Assembly: GCA_015143295.1 (NCBI GenBank) | Contig: CM026571.1 | Span: forward strand, 10,730,501 to 10,794,500 | Length of the DNA stretch: 64,000 nucleotides | Direction of reading: 5' to 3' | Source: Tetracentron sinense | Lineage: Eukaryota > Streptophyta > Magnoliopsida > Trochodendrales > Trochodendraceae | Shown: piece after piece, positions 1 to 11,149 of the stretch | Numbering within the stretch: the stretch's first letter is position 1 | Layout: every line of letters starts with the position of its first letter | The notes under the pieces: model-generated | Database searches by the model: none | Seen by the model: only the letters and a program-made list of their open reading frames with translations | Told to the model about the DNA's origin: nothing | Translations under genes and position numbers: made by a program

Positions 1-1480
1 CCCTACTCAACCCCACTTCTCTTATCTTCCTGGCAGTTATCGTAACTCCCTACACTATCTCCCCTCACCAAACGATCTGCACTTTCTTCTCTCTGTACAG
101 TTTTCTGTCAAATTGATTTTTATTCTACATAAAATAGGTCGTGGTAAGAGTAGAAGACACCAATGAAGAAGCCAAGAAGGGATTTGGGAATTGTATGGAA
201 AGAGGCCATCATGGCAAAATATGCGGCAATTAGACTCTTAAGTGCTCGAACCCGAGAAGGTTCACAACAATGAATCAAAGGTCTGAATCAAACTATTCTC
301 AGTTTTTGGGTTCAAAAATCCATTTTTAGAATATACCATCTCCCTTACCATACCTTATATTCTAATAAGGGCTAGGGAGTGCAAACGTAAGCATTACCGT
401 TTTTTTTTTTGATAGCATATATAGAACACACACCCTGGAACGCAAGCATTACAGTATAGTGTAAGGGAGGGTAGCCATTAAAAAGTCCAGTTTATTTGGC
501 TAACTCTTCCTGTAAAGAACACTTTTGAGAAAACTTTTCCTTATTTATAAAATGCGTCCAGTTTATTTAGGCTGAATGCAGAAAATGAGAATGATTAAAC
601 TGTTCCTTATTGATCCAACTTATTCATGCTTAATGACTGTAACCATTTCCTTTATGGTACTAATTATTACCTAAATTAAGAAAGTGCAGCTACCGTCCTA
701 TGGTACTATATATTTATCTATTCGTGAAGAAAATATTGTTTGTGTTGGTGTGGTAAGGTTTTTTCCTGGTTAGTAGAATTATCCTTTTAGAGAAGTTTTC
801 TTTTGTAAGCGGTGGATTGGCCGACAATCATGCACATTGCCTTGCAAAACATTAGATAGTATACAGAGACATCCCTTTGTATGTGTATGCGAGCACCTTC
901 ACTAAGGGTATCAAGCACAACGACATTTTGAGTTTTCTTTCCTTGATCTTCACCGCCATCACCTTGATCCCTCTCATCAAGTATGTCTTTTTCTTTTTGA
1001 AGGCAAATGACAACAAAGATGGTAAGCAACTTATGTAAGATGAAGAAATATGTATAACAATAATAGGTTTATTTATTTATAGTTAATGGTCATTCTCTCT
1101 AATCCATACTGTTATTGCTTCTTCTTTGAAGGGGTTTCTTAGGTAGAGATTTGATTTACATCTATATACAGTTTACCTATCTCTCTCCCTTCCTGTGTGA
1201 ATTAGTATGACTATTCCCTTCTTATGTTGGCAGTAATTGTTGGTTGAGAAGAATGAGCTCACATAGTGTTAATCGTTTTATTGTGTCTATTTTAACACTT
1301 ACCAACTGTTTTTCCTTGGAAAATAGTTAACATACCTGGGGTTCCCATTTTATGACAGAATGGCCAGTCTTAATTGGTCCACGCCCCAATTTCAAATACT
1401 TGCCTACTATGGTTAAGATTCACTCACCCCTATGGTTAAACAATCCAACCATATTTAAATTTAAAAAATAAAAAAATGGA
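1..1480. other. Left flank, no supported gene
   Basis: I see no convincing coding exon here. A minus-strand open frame at 787-1029 (80 codons) has no recognisable motif and I treat it as chance. Around 350-475 a weak inverted pair (CTCCCTTAC near 350 and GTAAGGGAG near 462) could be a decayed MITE. The 5' end of the downstream Helitron should lie in or just right of this stretch, but I could not find a clear TC terminus. Confidence 0.5.
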
Positions 1481-1491
1481 ACTCATGGGTC

Positions 1492-1671
1492 CACTCCTTA
1501 CTTTTTAACACTAACTAATTATGGTCAAGCTTAACTCACTACTAGGGTTAAGTAAATCAACCTCCATTATGTATTTAAATGGCCGGACCTCATGGGTCCA
1601 CTCCTTACTTTTTAACACTAAATAATAATGGTTAAGCTTAACTCACTACCAGTGTTTAGTAAATCAACCTT
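1492..1671. repeat. Direct repeat of GTTAAG-type MITE arms
   Basis: Two copies of an about 82-bp block start at 1492 and 1589 (period 97). Each begins CTCATGGGTCCACTCC and contains TTTTTAACACTAA followed by a GGTTAAGCTTAACTCACTA-like segment. These words belong to a MITE family that recurs throughout the window as inverted arms (8.7, 9.5, 9.7, 13.8, 16.2, 48.0 and 53.2 kb). Here only same-direction arms are kept, so this looks like a rearranged remnant. Confidence 0.55.
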
Positions 1672-1805
1672 GGTTTTTAGAAGAAAAAAAGTACCATTCA
1701 TAATTCTCTACGTTTTTATCCTAATATATTCAAACTTTACGTGTTTGGCATGTTGAAGAACGAATTGATAAATTCATAAGAAATATACGTCAAATATTTC
1801 TTAGA

Positions 1806-2381
1806 ATGACTCCAGGTGATAGAGAACAAAGAAATCGTGCACAATCTAGAAATAGAGTACAACGATGGAGGTCTCGATTAACCAGGGAACAAAGGGAGTT
1901 ACAAAGGGAACGTCAACGGAGTGCATACCGTCGTAGACGAGATCGAAATATTAGTACACATTCAGAATCACTATCACCGCAACCAACAAATTTTGGAGGT
2001 GTTGAAATACCTACGATTATTGAAACAAATATGGGACAGCATAGAGATAATTTACTTCTACATAGTGAAAGTCTTATACAAGACGTGTCTAATGACCTTC
2101 AATGCAATGCAACAAGTCGCAATATTGTTCAACAAGGAAGAATGCGGATACGTGATATACGACGTATGGCCCGAGAATTTCCAATAGATCACACCTCTAA
2201 TAATGTGATACAATTGAGGAGAAATGATCGATTGACTCATGTTCGTGGTCAAGCGCGACAAGATCAGTACAATGTTCAAGTTATCATCGAAGAATCTCAA
2301 AATGAAGGTCGCTTCTTCACACTTATACAATGTATGAACCTATCATATAATAGATTTTTTCCTAACACACTGTCTTCATAA
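1806..2381 (+). CDS. Helitron protein, basic N-terminal exon (likely)
   Basis: A 191-codon open frame. It opens with a strongly basic, Arg/Gln-rich stretch (residues 1-48, for example QRWRSRLTREQRE) and continues as a polar region ending MNLSYNRFFPNTLSS. Plant Helitron proteins commonly begin with such an arginine-rich segment ahead of the Cys-containing and Helitron-like N domains. It lies in the right place and on the right strand, 320 bp before the next coding block, so I take it as the first exon of the Rep/helicase gene. The exact donor near 2384-2395 is not certain. No catalytic motif is present in this part. Confidence 0.5.
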   Translation: MTPGDREQRNRAQSRNRVQRWRSRLTREQRELQRERQRSAYRRRRDRNISTHSESLSPQPTNFGGVEIPTIIETNMGQHRDNLLLHSESLIQDVSNDLQCNATSRNIVQQGRMRIRDIRRMAREFPIDHTSNNVIQLRRNDRLTHVRGQARQDQYNVQVIIEESQNEGRFFTLIQCMNLSYNRFFPNTLSS

Positions 2382-2701
2382 GTATGTGTTATCAGGTAAT
2401 ATATATAGACATGTTGAACATGGAGGAAGAATTGACAATAATCAAGATCATGGAGGAGACCGTACTGGAGGTACATACTATTTCTCTAAATGTGATAAAT
2501 AATAAGTTTATGTTCTTACGTCTATATTTCCTTATTTCGAAATGATTTGTTAATATATTATTATCAACTACACTAAATTTTCACACATAATGATCTAACT
2601 GAAAATAAAATGCAACCTAAAAATTATTTGTACATAAAAAATTTGAATATCATATTCTACATCAGTATGCTTTAATTCATTATGTCATTCTTCGTATGCA
2701 G

Positions 2702-4845
2702 AAATACATAATATCTGCAATATCAATCAAGAAAATCTACAGGATCATGTCCAAGTTGGGAGACATGAAACGTACTCCACAAGACCTAGGCGATGACATA
2801 ATATTGGGAGACATTATATTGAAGAAAATGTTCACCGAAACAATTTACCAATCCCTAAAATTTGTAATCATTGTGGTGCAAAATTGTTTCAATTTGAGTC
2901 TAATAATCTATGTTGTAACAACGGAATGGTGAATCTTCCTTCGCTAGCAGCTCCACAAGAATTATTGAGTTTATATAGCGACGATACATCTGAGGCGATA
3001 CATTTTAGAAGATTCATTCGAGCATACAATTCTGTATTTGCATTCACATCTATGGGTGTCAAGATTGATGAAAATCTTGCAAATGGAAGACGTGGAGTTT
3101 ACACATTTCGTGCACAAGGTGTCGTATACCACAAAATTGGAAGTCTTTTTCCTAATGAAGGCAGTAGGCCCAGGTATATACAAATGTATATTTATGATAC
3201 CGACCATGAAATTGAAAATCGAATGGTAGAAAATAACTTATTACATGTTGAGATTGTGAGAAAGTTAAAACAAATCTTGGATGCTCACAACCCATTCGTT
3301 AATATCTTTCGGTCACTTGCACAACGACCTGATCTACAAACATGCCGACTATTAATTCGAGCTGAGATTTCACGTAACCGAAATCAATACAATCTACCAA
3401 CTGTTTCACAAGTTGCAGCAATATTGTCTGATGTTGGCGATAATGAAGGTATGCAAGCAAGAGATATCATAGTACAAACAAGGACTGGGCATCTACAAAA
3501 TGTACCAGATACAGCAGGTTATTATGATCCATTGCAGTATCCTCTTTTACTTCCTTATGGGACTCATGGTTGGGATATAGATGTTTACAATGACAAACAA
3601 CGAAGAGTGAGTTGTCGTCCGTATTACGCCTACATGCTTCAGGTTATCTTTTGAATCTAATTTTTAATTTATGGATTTGCGTGTACTTAATATGATCTCA
3701 ATTTAATTATTCATTTTAATACAGATTAGGGTTTCTGAACCATCAATTCTTCTGCGTAGTGGTCGACTTTTTCAACAATATTCAGTCGATAATTACGTAA
3801 AGATAGAAACTCAAAGGTTGCGATACTTACGTGATAATCAAAATGTAATAAGATCAGAGTTATACCAAGGTTTACAAGATGCAATAGCTACTGGGGAGAC
3901 AAATGCAGGTATATGTTGCACTACTTAGTCTTATATTCATATCAATAAAATATCTCCTACCAAATAAAGAAATTATTTCAATATATTTCAGATAGAGTTG
4001 GGCGTCGGATCATTCTTCCATCATCTTTTGTCGGAAGCCCTAGGGATATGTATCAGCGTTATCAAGATGCTATGGGATTGGTGCAGAAATTTGGAAAACC
4101 AGATATTTTTCTAACAATGACATGTAATCCTTCTTGGTCAGAAATTACAAGCGAATTACTTCCTGGACAGTTGCCTCAAGATCGTCCTGATTTGACTACA
4201 AGAATATTCCGTGCTAAAAGTGAAGAACTAAAAAGGGACATCATTGAACGCGCCGTACTAGGAAAGGTTCTCGCACACGTTAGTGTCATTGAATTTCAGA
4301 AACGAGGGCTACCCCATATTCATATACTTTTTATTCTGAGCGAAGATGATAAACTTTTGAATCCTGATAAATATGACACCTTAGTACGAGCTGAGATACC
4401 TTGCCATGAAACAGAACCAGAATTATGGAATTGTGTTATCAAACATATGATACATGGACCATGTGGGGCACACAGGAAAAATTCTCCATGCATGAAAGAT
4501 GGAATTTGCAAAAAGGGTTATCCCCGAAAATTCACACCTGCAACAGTTCAAGGAAATGATTCTTATCCAGTTTATCGACGTCGTGATGATGGGAGTTTTG
4601 TTCATCTCAACAACAATCCAAATAATTTGGTCGACAATCGATGGGTGGTCCCTTACAATCCTTGGTTACTTCGAAAATTTGATTGTCACATTAATGTTGA
4701 AATATGTGCTAGCATTAAATCTGTTAAGTACCTGTATAAGTATGTATACAAAGGCCCAGATCGTGTATCAATGGAAGTATCACACGGCTATCGTGATGAT
4801 GAAATTTCTCAATTCCGTCGATGCTCGGTGGATATGTGCTCCTGA
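2702..4845 (+). pseudogene. Helitron Rep (HUH endonuclease) region
   Basis: Encodes the rolling-circle initiator half of the Helitron protein. Exons: about 2702-3642, 3725-3908 and 3992-4845. The introns are GT-AG (3643-3724 and 3909-3991), and joining them restores the expected reading through YMLQ|IRVSEPS and GETNA|DRVGRR. Near 2840-2930 there is a zinc-finger-like CNHCGAKLF...CC segment, then the Helitron-like N domain (2940-3640), with LPYGTHGWD at its end. The HUH site reads GLPHIHILF, with the histidine codons at 4315 and 4321. The catalytic tyrosine region is VKYLYKYVYKG at about 4720-4755. A TGA at 2794-2796 interrupts the frame, and after ISQF (near 4815) one extra base throws the frame off so that it ends at 4845, before the helicase. 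Confidence 0.85.
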
Positions 4846-7051
4846 ATCTCTTTGGAGAATGTTAAATTTTCAGTTACATCGAATTTACCCTTCAGTTGAG
4901 CCTTTACAAATTCATTTGCCGAATAAACAACAAGTTAGGTATTACAGTCATCAATACCTTCCAGATGTGTTGGCTGACGATCATATTTTAAAAACAATGT
5001 TGACAAAATTTTTTACTACAAATGCAACAGACATTGAAGCACAAAGCTACCTATATCGTGAATTTCCAGAAAAATATCGTTGGATAGCAAGGGAGAAGCT
5101 TTGGAGGAGAAGAAGAAATGAGATACGTGTTATAGGAAGATTGTGTACAGTTTCACCAATGGAAGGCGATCGATATTTTCTAAGGTTACTCCTTAATCAT
5201 GTCAGAGGTCCAACATCTTTTGATGATTTGTTGGATTATAATGGAATTCATTATCAAACTTTTAAACAAGTTGCTGAACAACGAGGTTTGCTTGAAAGTG
5301 ATAATGACATCAGAGAGTGCCTCCATGAAGCAGTTAATTCCAAATTGCCAAATTCTTTACGTCGATTGTTTGTTACTATTTTAGTATATTGTACTCCAAC
5401 GAAGGTATCTGAATTGTGGGAGGAGTTTCAGAACTACATGTCTGAAGATTATCCAACAAGTTCTACAAATTCTGAGAGATTTCGTACCAACAAACTTCTC
5501 AATGATCTTCAAGATCTTCTCATGCAACATAGTAGATTGTTATCAGATTTTGAACTTCCTCAAGTGGATGCTGATTTTGTATCCAACATACCACCATCTA
5601 ACCTAATAGATGTCGAGCTCTCTGTGAATATACCTAATGAGGATCTTGCTGCAATTGATAAATTAAATGCAGAGCAAAAAATTGCATTCAATACAATAAT
5701 GGATTCTGTTGGTAGAAATCAAGGTACGGTCTACTTCATTGATGGTCCTGGTGGAACTGGAAAGACATTTCTATATCGTGCAGTGTTAGCTTCTATTAGA
5801 AAATCTGGAAAAATTGCAATAGCTACTGCAACATCTGGGATAGCTGCTACTTTAATACCAGGCGGTCGTACTGCACATTCAAGATTCAAGATACCAATAC
5901 GTTTGGATTCATCATCTATGTGTAACATTACCAAACAATCTGAAGTTGCAGAATTATTACGACAAGCCAGCATTTTCATCTGGGATGAGGCTACCATGAC
6001 ACATCGCCATGCATTTGAAGCATTAGACAGAACATTAAAGGATATTATATGCAATGATCTACCATTTGGAGGAAAAGTGTTTGTTTTAGGAGGTGACTTT
6101 CGTCAAGTTCTACCTGTTGTTACGCATGGCACACGTGCAGAAACTATTGATGCATGCATAGTAAAATCGCATATTTGGCAACATGTTCAAGTCTTCGGTC
6201 TAAAAGAGAATATGAGAGTGCGCAAAGATCCAAACTACTCAAATTTCTTACTCCGAATTGGTAATAGAGATGAGCCATTTATAGATGAAGATATGATAAA
6301 ATTACCGACTGATATAGTTATTGGAAACACAAATGCAAACTCTATTACAAACTTAATATCAGAAGTTTTTCCAAACCTGCAACAAAATGCAATTAATCGG
6401 GATTATATGGTCAGCAGGGCAATTTTGACTCTAACAAATGAATGTGTCGACATGCTCAATGAAAAAATCATCAATATGTTTCCTGGAAATGAAGTCATTT
6501 ACTATTCATTTGATACAGTTGAAGATGACACACAAAATTTGTATCAACAAGAGTTTTTAAACTCTATTGCTCCCGGTGGATTGCCCCCTCATAAATTAAC
6601 TCTCAAACTAGGAGCGTCTATTATTCTACTTAGAAATCTTGATCCACAATCTGGTTTGTGTAACGGAACTCGGCTCTTATGCCGTGGATTTCAAAGAAAT
6701 CTTATTGATGCAGAAATTGCTACAGGTTTACATCGTGGAACAAGAGTTTTTTTACCCCGCATTCCCCTCAAGCCTTCAGAAAATATACAGTTGCCTTTTA
6801 TTATGAAAAGAAAACAATTCCCAATAAGGTTGAGTTTTGCGCTAACAATTAACAAGTCACAAGGACAAACCATTCCTCATGTTGGAATATATCTTCCGCA
6901 ACATGTTTTCAGTCACGGTCAATTGTATGTGGCAATATCAAGAGGAATTTCAAGGGAAAACACCAAAATTTTGGTTAGAAATGGAACTCTTCAAGACAGA
7001 TTCGAGACTTATACAAAAAATGTTGTATATAAGGAGGTTTTACTTACATGA
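4820..7051 (+). pseudogene. Helitron PIF1-type helicase region
   Basis: Continues the Helitron protein in the frame shifted by one base from Rep. Coding similarity resumes at VDARWICAPESLWRML (about 4817). The superfamily 1 helicase follows: Walker A GPGGTGKT (5744-5767), ATATSGIAATLIPGGRTAHS, Walker B FIWDEATM (about 5970), GGDFRQVLPVV (about 6090), LTNECVDMLN, ASIILLRNLD, and the C-terminal FALTINKSQGQTI...YVAISRG. The stop is at 7049-7051. An open frame in the same phase runs back to 4499, but its first ~105 codons overlap Rep out of frame and are not helicase. All core motifs look intact; only the link to Rep is broken. Confidence 0.9.
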
Positions 7052-7151
7052 CAAAGGTATTAAATTTTTTTATAAGCCATTTTAAATTATATCGTACATT
7101 TTAAAACGAGATATTAATACTCTTCTCATTTAACCTACAGGAAACAATTAT

Positions 7152-7457
7152 ATGGATACCAATTGCAATATTTCAAGAAAGAGATGCAGAGATGCAGATG
7201 ATGTCACCGAACCACTATTCAAACATGCACGACCAACATATTCTGGGCATTTACTTGCTAATAATAAAATTTCAATAACCTCTCATGATTGGCTAAAAAG
7301 GACAAATGGGAATCCAATTTTTTTGCATATTAAGCCGGACGATCTTTCAACAATGTTGGCTCGGAAATTAATGCAATTGAGTCTCCAAACCATTGGGTTG
7401 CAAAATTATACAACGGTACATGTCTCTACTACGAGTATTTTGTTTCATAAATATTAA
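7152..7457 (+). CDS. Small ORF downstream of the helicase, unknown
   Basis: A 101-codon open frame beginning MDTNCNISRKRCRDADD with a basic start and ending FHKY. A possible GT-AG intron (about 7056-7141) separates it from the helicase stop. It could be an extra Helitron exon or chance. I recognise no domain. It lies inside the Helitron, about 585 bp before the 3' end. The rest of the stretch to 8014 is AT-rich and shows no gene, only a 28-bp direct repeat (ACTAGCATATCATTAAAA) near 7865-7915. Confidence 0.25.
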   Translation: MDTNCNISRKRCRDADDVTEPLFKHARPTYSGHLLANNKISITSHDWLKRTNGNPIFLHIKPDDLSTMLARKLMQLSLQTIGLQNYTTVHVSTTSILFHKY

Positions 7458-8014
7458 TTATTTCAATAAACTATTATAATGTTTACTTTTATTTTGTCCA
7501 TCGATCAGGTGTCTCATCATTCAGACAATTCTCTATACATTTGGTGATGGCGAATATTTCTGTACGTTGATGTTTTCATATGTATATATTTAATGAATTA
7601 AATCGCGTTCTTTATTACCAATGTTTCATTTTATTCACGTCTTTTATATCCTATTACTCTTTTATTTTTAATGGATGCTATTGAACAAGATTGAGTGTCA
7701 ATAATACTAAGAGGATCGTTTGTCATATTATGTATGTTTATTTTGTTAGTCTAGCAAATTGATAGTATTCACAAGAATTACATTGAGTTTGGTATACTTC
7801 TCTTACCTTCTAATAATAAGGTTAAATACTATTAATTATATTGAATTTATGATTTATTACTATGTTAAACACTAGCATATCATTAAAATGTTAGACACTA
7901 GCATATCATTAAAACAAGATTTGAGATGTTTTAGCATTTCACATTTAGTCAAATCAATATTTCTCATCATGTCAGTGTCTACATCTTTTTTTGCATTAAA
8001 AAAGACTGTTCATT

Positions 8015-8042
8015 CACGTGCATCGCACGTGCATTCTGCTAG
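8015..8042 (+). other. Helitron 3' terminal hairpin and CTAG end
   Basis: Stem CACGTGC / GCACGTG with loop ATC at 8015-8031, then 11 nt ending CTAG, next base T. This is the replication-termination hairpin typical of Helitron 3' ends. The core GCATCGC recurs, in either orientation, at the other Helitron ends in this window (8374, 13223 and about 42360), so they belong to related families. Confidence 0.88.
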
Positions 8043-8394
8043 TACTATTATAATGGGAGAGGCAGGTGTAACTTGATTTTTCCGAATTCCCAAACTACCC
8101 ATATGATTTAATGTTTTGCTTTCATTTTCAAAATACCCCTTGCTCATCCATTTATTTAAATAATAGAATCACAGCCAATCGCGATTGAACTCAAGGAGAG
8201 TTCAATCGCACCAACGGGTTAACATGTGTCCCTTTTAACTCCTATTAACTGTGGTTAAGTCCTTCCCGTCACTATCACGTGCCACCCGCTATTGAACTCG
8301 GGGAGAGTTCAATCGCACCCGCAGGATAACTCCTATTAACTGTGGTTAACTCCTTCCCCTCGCTCTCACTTACATCGCACGTGCCACCTGCTAG
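8043..8394 (+). mobile_element. Non-autonomous mini-Helitron abutting the Helitron 3' end
   Basis: It begins TACTATTATAATGGGAGAGG, the usual look of a plant Helitron 5' end, right after the CTAG of the larger element. It ends ACATCGCACGTGCCACCTG-CTAG at 8391-8394, followed by T. Inside are two ~100-bp direct repeats (about 8185-8291 and 8292-8392), each starting ATTGAACTC and ending GTGCCACC[C/T]GCTA, so the terminal signal itself is duplicated. There is no coding capacity. Whether the 5' boundary is 8043 or a TC at 8035 (TCTGCTAGTACT) is ambiguous. Confidence 0.6.
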
Positions 8395-8471
8395 TATATA
8401 TATAAAAAAAAAAACTCTTTAACATTTTGTTTCTGACCTCTCTTGGTGCTTTTTAAAAGCATTTTCTTTTA

Positions 8472-9133
8472 GGTGTGTTTGGTTGAGGGTTAAGTAGGTG
8501 AGAGAAGAAGAAAGTATAGATTCTTGTGTTTTTGGTTTGAAAGAAAATTGTTAGAGGAAAGGGTTACATTTTTTTACTTTGGTGTTTGGCTTAAAAGAAA
8601 GTTGAAGGAAAAATCATGGGAAAGTATGGTATTTCCAAAATTACCCCTCATACAAGTTTACCAAAGAAACAAATGCCCATTTTAACTCTTATTAACAGTA
8701 GTTAAGATTTACTAATTTTTTGGATTCAATAATATAACATTAGTTTTTAAAAAATATTTATTAATCTTAAAGATTAGTGAATCTTGACCATAGTTAATAG
8801 GGATTAAAAGAAACACATGTTTAAATGTGGGTGCAATTAAACTTGGAAAGGTTTCAATTGCACAATGGATTATGATCCAATCTCATTTACTGTAGTAGGG
8901 ACGGTTGGGATAAATGGGCCCACCTTACGGATCAGCCTCTCACTCACGAATATGATATTTGTAAGAGGGTAGAATCGGAAGAGATTCATTCTCGAATGGC
9001 GTGAGTTTCTTTTCAAGAATATATGGCACCGTAGAGAAACCAGTGGTCTATTCTCGTGAACCGAACATGGGGTAAGTGGAAGATTCTCCCACTTTCTTTT
9101 ACTTCCTCCCACTTACCCCGACCGAACACACTC
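8472..9133. mobile_element. PIF/Harbinger-like MITE with TTA duplication
   Basis: Terminal inverted repeats read GGTGTGTTTGGTTGAGGG on the left and, reverse complemented, GAGTGTGTTCGGTCGGGG on the right. They are flanked by TTA at 8469-8471 and 9134-9136. A three-base TWA duplication with GGGTGTGTTTGG-type ends is the Tourist/PIF-Harbinger pattern. No transposase is present. A GTTAAG-family MITE is nested inside (8671-8823), so it inserted later. Confidence 0.65.
8671..8823. repeat. Nested GTTAAG-type inverted-repeat MITE
   Basis: The left arm CTTATTAACAGTAGTTAAG... pairs with the right arm ...GACCATAGTTAATAGGG around an AT-rich centre. It lies inside the PIF-like MITE and belongs to the same family as the elements at 16.2 and 53.2 kb. 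Confidence 0.6.
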
Positions 9134-9285
9134 TTAATCTTCCTCAAGGCAAAACTAAACGGTTGGGAAGAGAATCTTTATGGAGGGTTGGAGAAGAAGG
9201 GGTTGAGCAAGAAGGTATGCAACTCGCATATTTTGTTGTTAGACACTACATGCATAACTTCTCATACATGCATACCTTCCCAGCT

Positions 9286-9757
9286 CACCACGTGTGTTCT
9301 TTGACACTCATTAACTTTGGTTAAGATTCATCCTCCCTTATGATTAAATAATCTAATCTTAGTTTTTAGAAAAATATCTTCAAAAAATTAACCACACAAA
9401 TAAATGAAATCATAACCTAGGTTAGGGACCTGATTCTTTCCGTTGGCCAGCAGAATGCACGCCCCTCTACAGGCTACCACATCTTTAACTATAGTTAAAC
9501 TTAACCAATCTAAGGTTAATTTTTTCCTAAAAACCAAAGATTAGATGGATGAACAATATAGGTAGTTAATCTTAACCACCGTTAATGGGTACTAAAAGGG
9601 ACACATAGCAACTTGTAGAGTCCCCTTTAACTGTGGTTAAACATAATCAACCTAAGGTTAATATTTTCTCTAAAAGCCAAGATTAGATGGACGAACACTA
9701 GGAGTGTGTGAATCTTACCACAATTAGTGGGAGTTAAAAGGGGGCACATGGCAGGCG
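9286..9757. repeat. Run of three GTTAAG-family MITEs
   Basis: A half element at about 9286-9420 is followed by two inverted-repeat copies at about 9476-9609 and 9618-9752. The last two share the order TTTAACT[A/G]T[A/G]GTTAAAC, AACCTAAGGTTAAT, AAAAGCCAAGATTAGATGGA and end GGGACACAT or GGGGCACATGG. Serial insertion into one another, or tandem duplication, would both explain them. There is no gene in this stretch. Confidence 0.6.
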
Positions 9758-9786
9758 CCAAGAAAAATCATATTCCTTTCTTTTAT

Positions 9787-10079
9787 GGCCTCGGATTGTC
9801 TCTGGCTAAGCCAGAAAGGGCTCTCGGGGTTCCATACATTGTGCGGCAGCTGGCAGAAAAATGGGGAGAAGTCATTTATTTTCTCCCCATGATTTTTGAC
9901 TTCTCCCCCATTTGATATCTCTCCCCCTTATTCTCACACACTTATCGCCACATGTCTATTTGTGTGTGGAGAAGTCAAAATCATGGGCCCCATGATTTTG
10001 ACTTCTCCACCACATGTCACCAATTCTATGGAACCCCGAGATAAGCCCTTTCTGGCTTCGCCAGAGGCAATCCAACGCC
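9787..10079. mobile_element. Foldback MITE with palindromic ends
   Basis: The left end GGATTGTCTCTGGCTAAGCC pairs with the right end GGCTTCGCCAGAGGCAATCC. Both continue into AGAAAGGGCT...CGGGGTTCCATA. The termini are themselves short palindromes (CTGGCTWAGCCAG). A second inner inverted repeat (GAGAAGTCA...TGACTTCTCC) sits around 9870-10010. The open frames here on both strands are mirror images caused by the palindrome and are not genes. Confidence 0.65.
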
Positions 10080-10444
10080 TTCTTTTATTTGTTTTTTGTG
10101 GGTTTAAGGGAAAATAAAGTTTAAGCACAAATTAAGGGTATCATACAGAGAAGAATTGTGAGCATTATGCTGGGACTTAGGGTGTAGCCCAAGTAACTGC
10201 CTAATGTCAAATATCAACCTGAATTGACAATTACAAACTGCCCAACCCATGGCATTCTTCTGGCCATTTACTTCCTTGATCTTTTCCATCAACAAGAGAT
10301 CGGCACGGGACCAATCAAATTAGAATAAAATCGCGGGATACTCTTTTTTGGAATCACTAACAGCTTTACCTGCTCAATATAATTTCAGTTTTCTTAAGAA
10401 AGCCAAGTTGTATTACTGATAAAGAGAACAGTTTAAATACAAAG

Positions 10445-10618
10445 AGGAGCTCTGCTTCATGGCGTTGAGCGGAGCTCTCATTTAACACTATCACAGTGAC
10501 AATCTAGTAATTATGGTGTGTTGCAAAATTGCCCGAGTCTCTTTCAGTAATTACAAACATGCCACGGCCATAGCATAAAAAGGGGAACTCCGCTTCAACG
10601 CATTGAAGCAGAGCTCCA
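10445..10618. mobile_element. GGAGCTC-type palindromic MITE
   Basis: The left end GAGCTCTGCTTCATGGCG pairs with the right end CGCATTGAAGCAGAGCTC. Inside each arm the word GGAGCTC is repeated in the opposite sense. A related, more perfect copy lies at 46913-47038, and a fragment lies near 16612-16660 (GGAGCTATGCTTCATCGCCG). Confidence 0.6.
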
Positions 10619-10723
10619 GCTCACAATTAATCTCTAAAGAGAATGCAATTTAATCGATACCTTAGAAATTAGCAAAGCTTAAGGTATGAAGAAAGAGACA
10701 ATAGTGGATTGGCAAGAAAACTG

Positions 10724-11149
10724 TTACCATTGCAAAGATCTGGATGGCAAATCAAATTCCATAAAATGCCTTGAAGTGAGAGTGGTATGAGAGTCAGAAT
10801 TCAAAGTCTGAAGTTTGGACTTTGACAGTGAAGCATCTGGTAGTACGTCAAAAGCATATCTGTATGCAGAACAATATCCTCTATAACAAACTCTACCAGG
10901 AAGCAACTGTCAACTTTTTGGAAGTCCTTCTGTAGAGTAACAACGACTAGAACTTACTGTCTTGGCAAGCTCAGAATAATATTCTCGTTCATCTGCGAGT
11001 AACAAAGATTACATCAATGGTGACATCAAAGAAGCCACTTACCACCTACAAGAATCAATGCTTGGAACTTACTGTCTTGGCAAGCTCTTTATCTTTCTCA
11101 TCGTCAAAACCAAGAGCAGCCATTATCTTGTGGCTTGCTGATTCTTCTT
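10724..11149 (-). pseudogene. Possible minus-strand exon series, unidentified
   Basis: Three candidate exons on the minus strand have good splice sites. Exon 11149-11073 is flanked by CCAG and GTAAGT and is open in one frame, reading ...MAALGFDDEKDKELAKT. A short block at about 10984-10952 also ends ELAKT followed by GTAAGTTC. A third block starts after CTACAG near 10932 and can read KDFQKVDSCFLVEFVIEDIV or, in another frame, LPGRVCYRGYCSAYRYAFD. I recognise no family. The shared 3' end of two successive exons points to an internal duplication. It could be the tail of a decayed host gene or a captured fragment. Confidence 0.3.

Larger units (their letters stand above)
1700..8042 (+). mobile_element. 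Autonomous-type Helitron (5' end not resolved)
   Basis: A rolling-circle transposon on +. It contains a Helitron-like N-terminal region, an HUH endonuclease (Rep) and a PIF1-type helicase in the usual order. The 3' end is well defined: a 7-bp stem with 3-nt loop (CACGTGC-ATC-GCACGTG, 8015-8031), 11 nt, then CTAG at 8039-8042 followed by T, as expected for A|T insertion. No TC 5' terminus could be chosen, so the left coordinate is only where intergenic MITEs give way to Helitron coding sequence. A one-nucleotide frameshift between Rep and helicase, and an in-frame TGA near 2794, suggest that it is now inactive. Confidence 0.88.

Noticed and set aside
4499-4815. First ~105 codons of the helicase open frame as helicase N-terminus
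   Set aside because: They overlap Rep in another frame and lack helicase similarity; real similarity starts at the frameshift.
9896-10128. Overlapping open frames on both strands
   Set aside because: They are mirror translations of a palindromic MITE.
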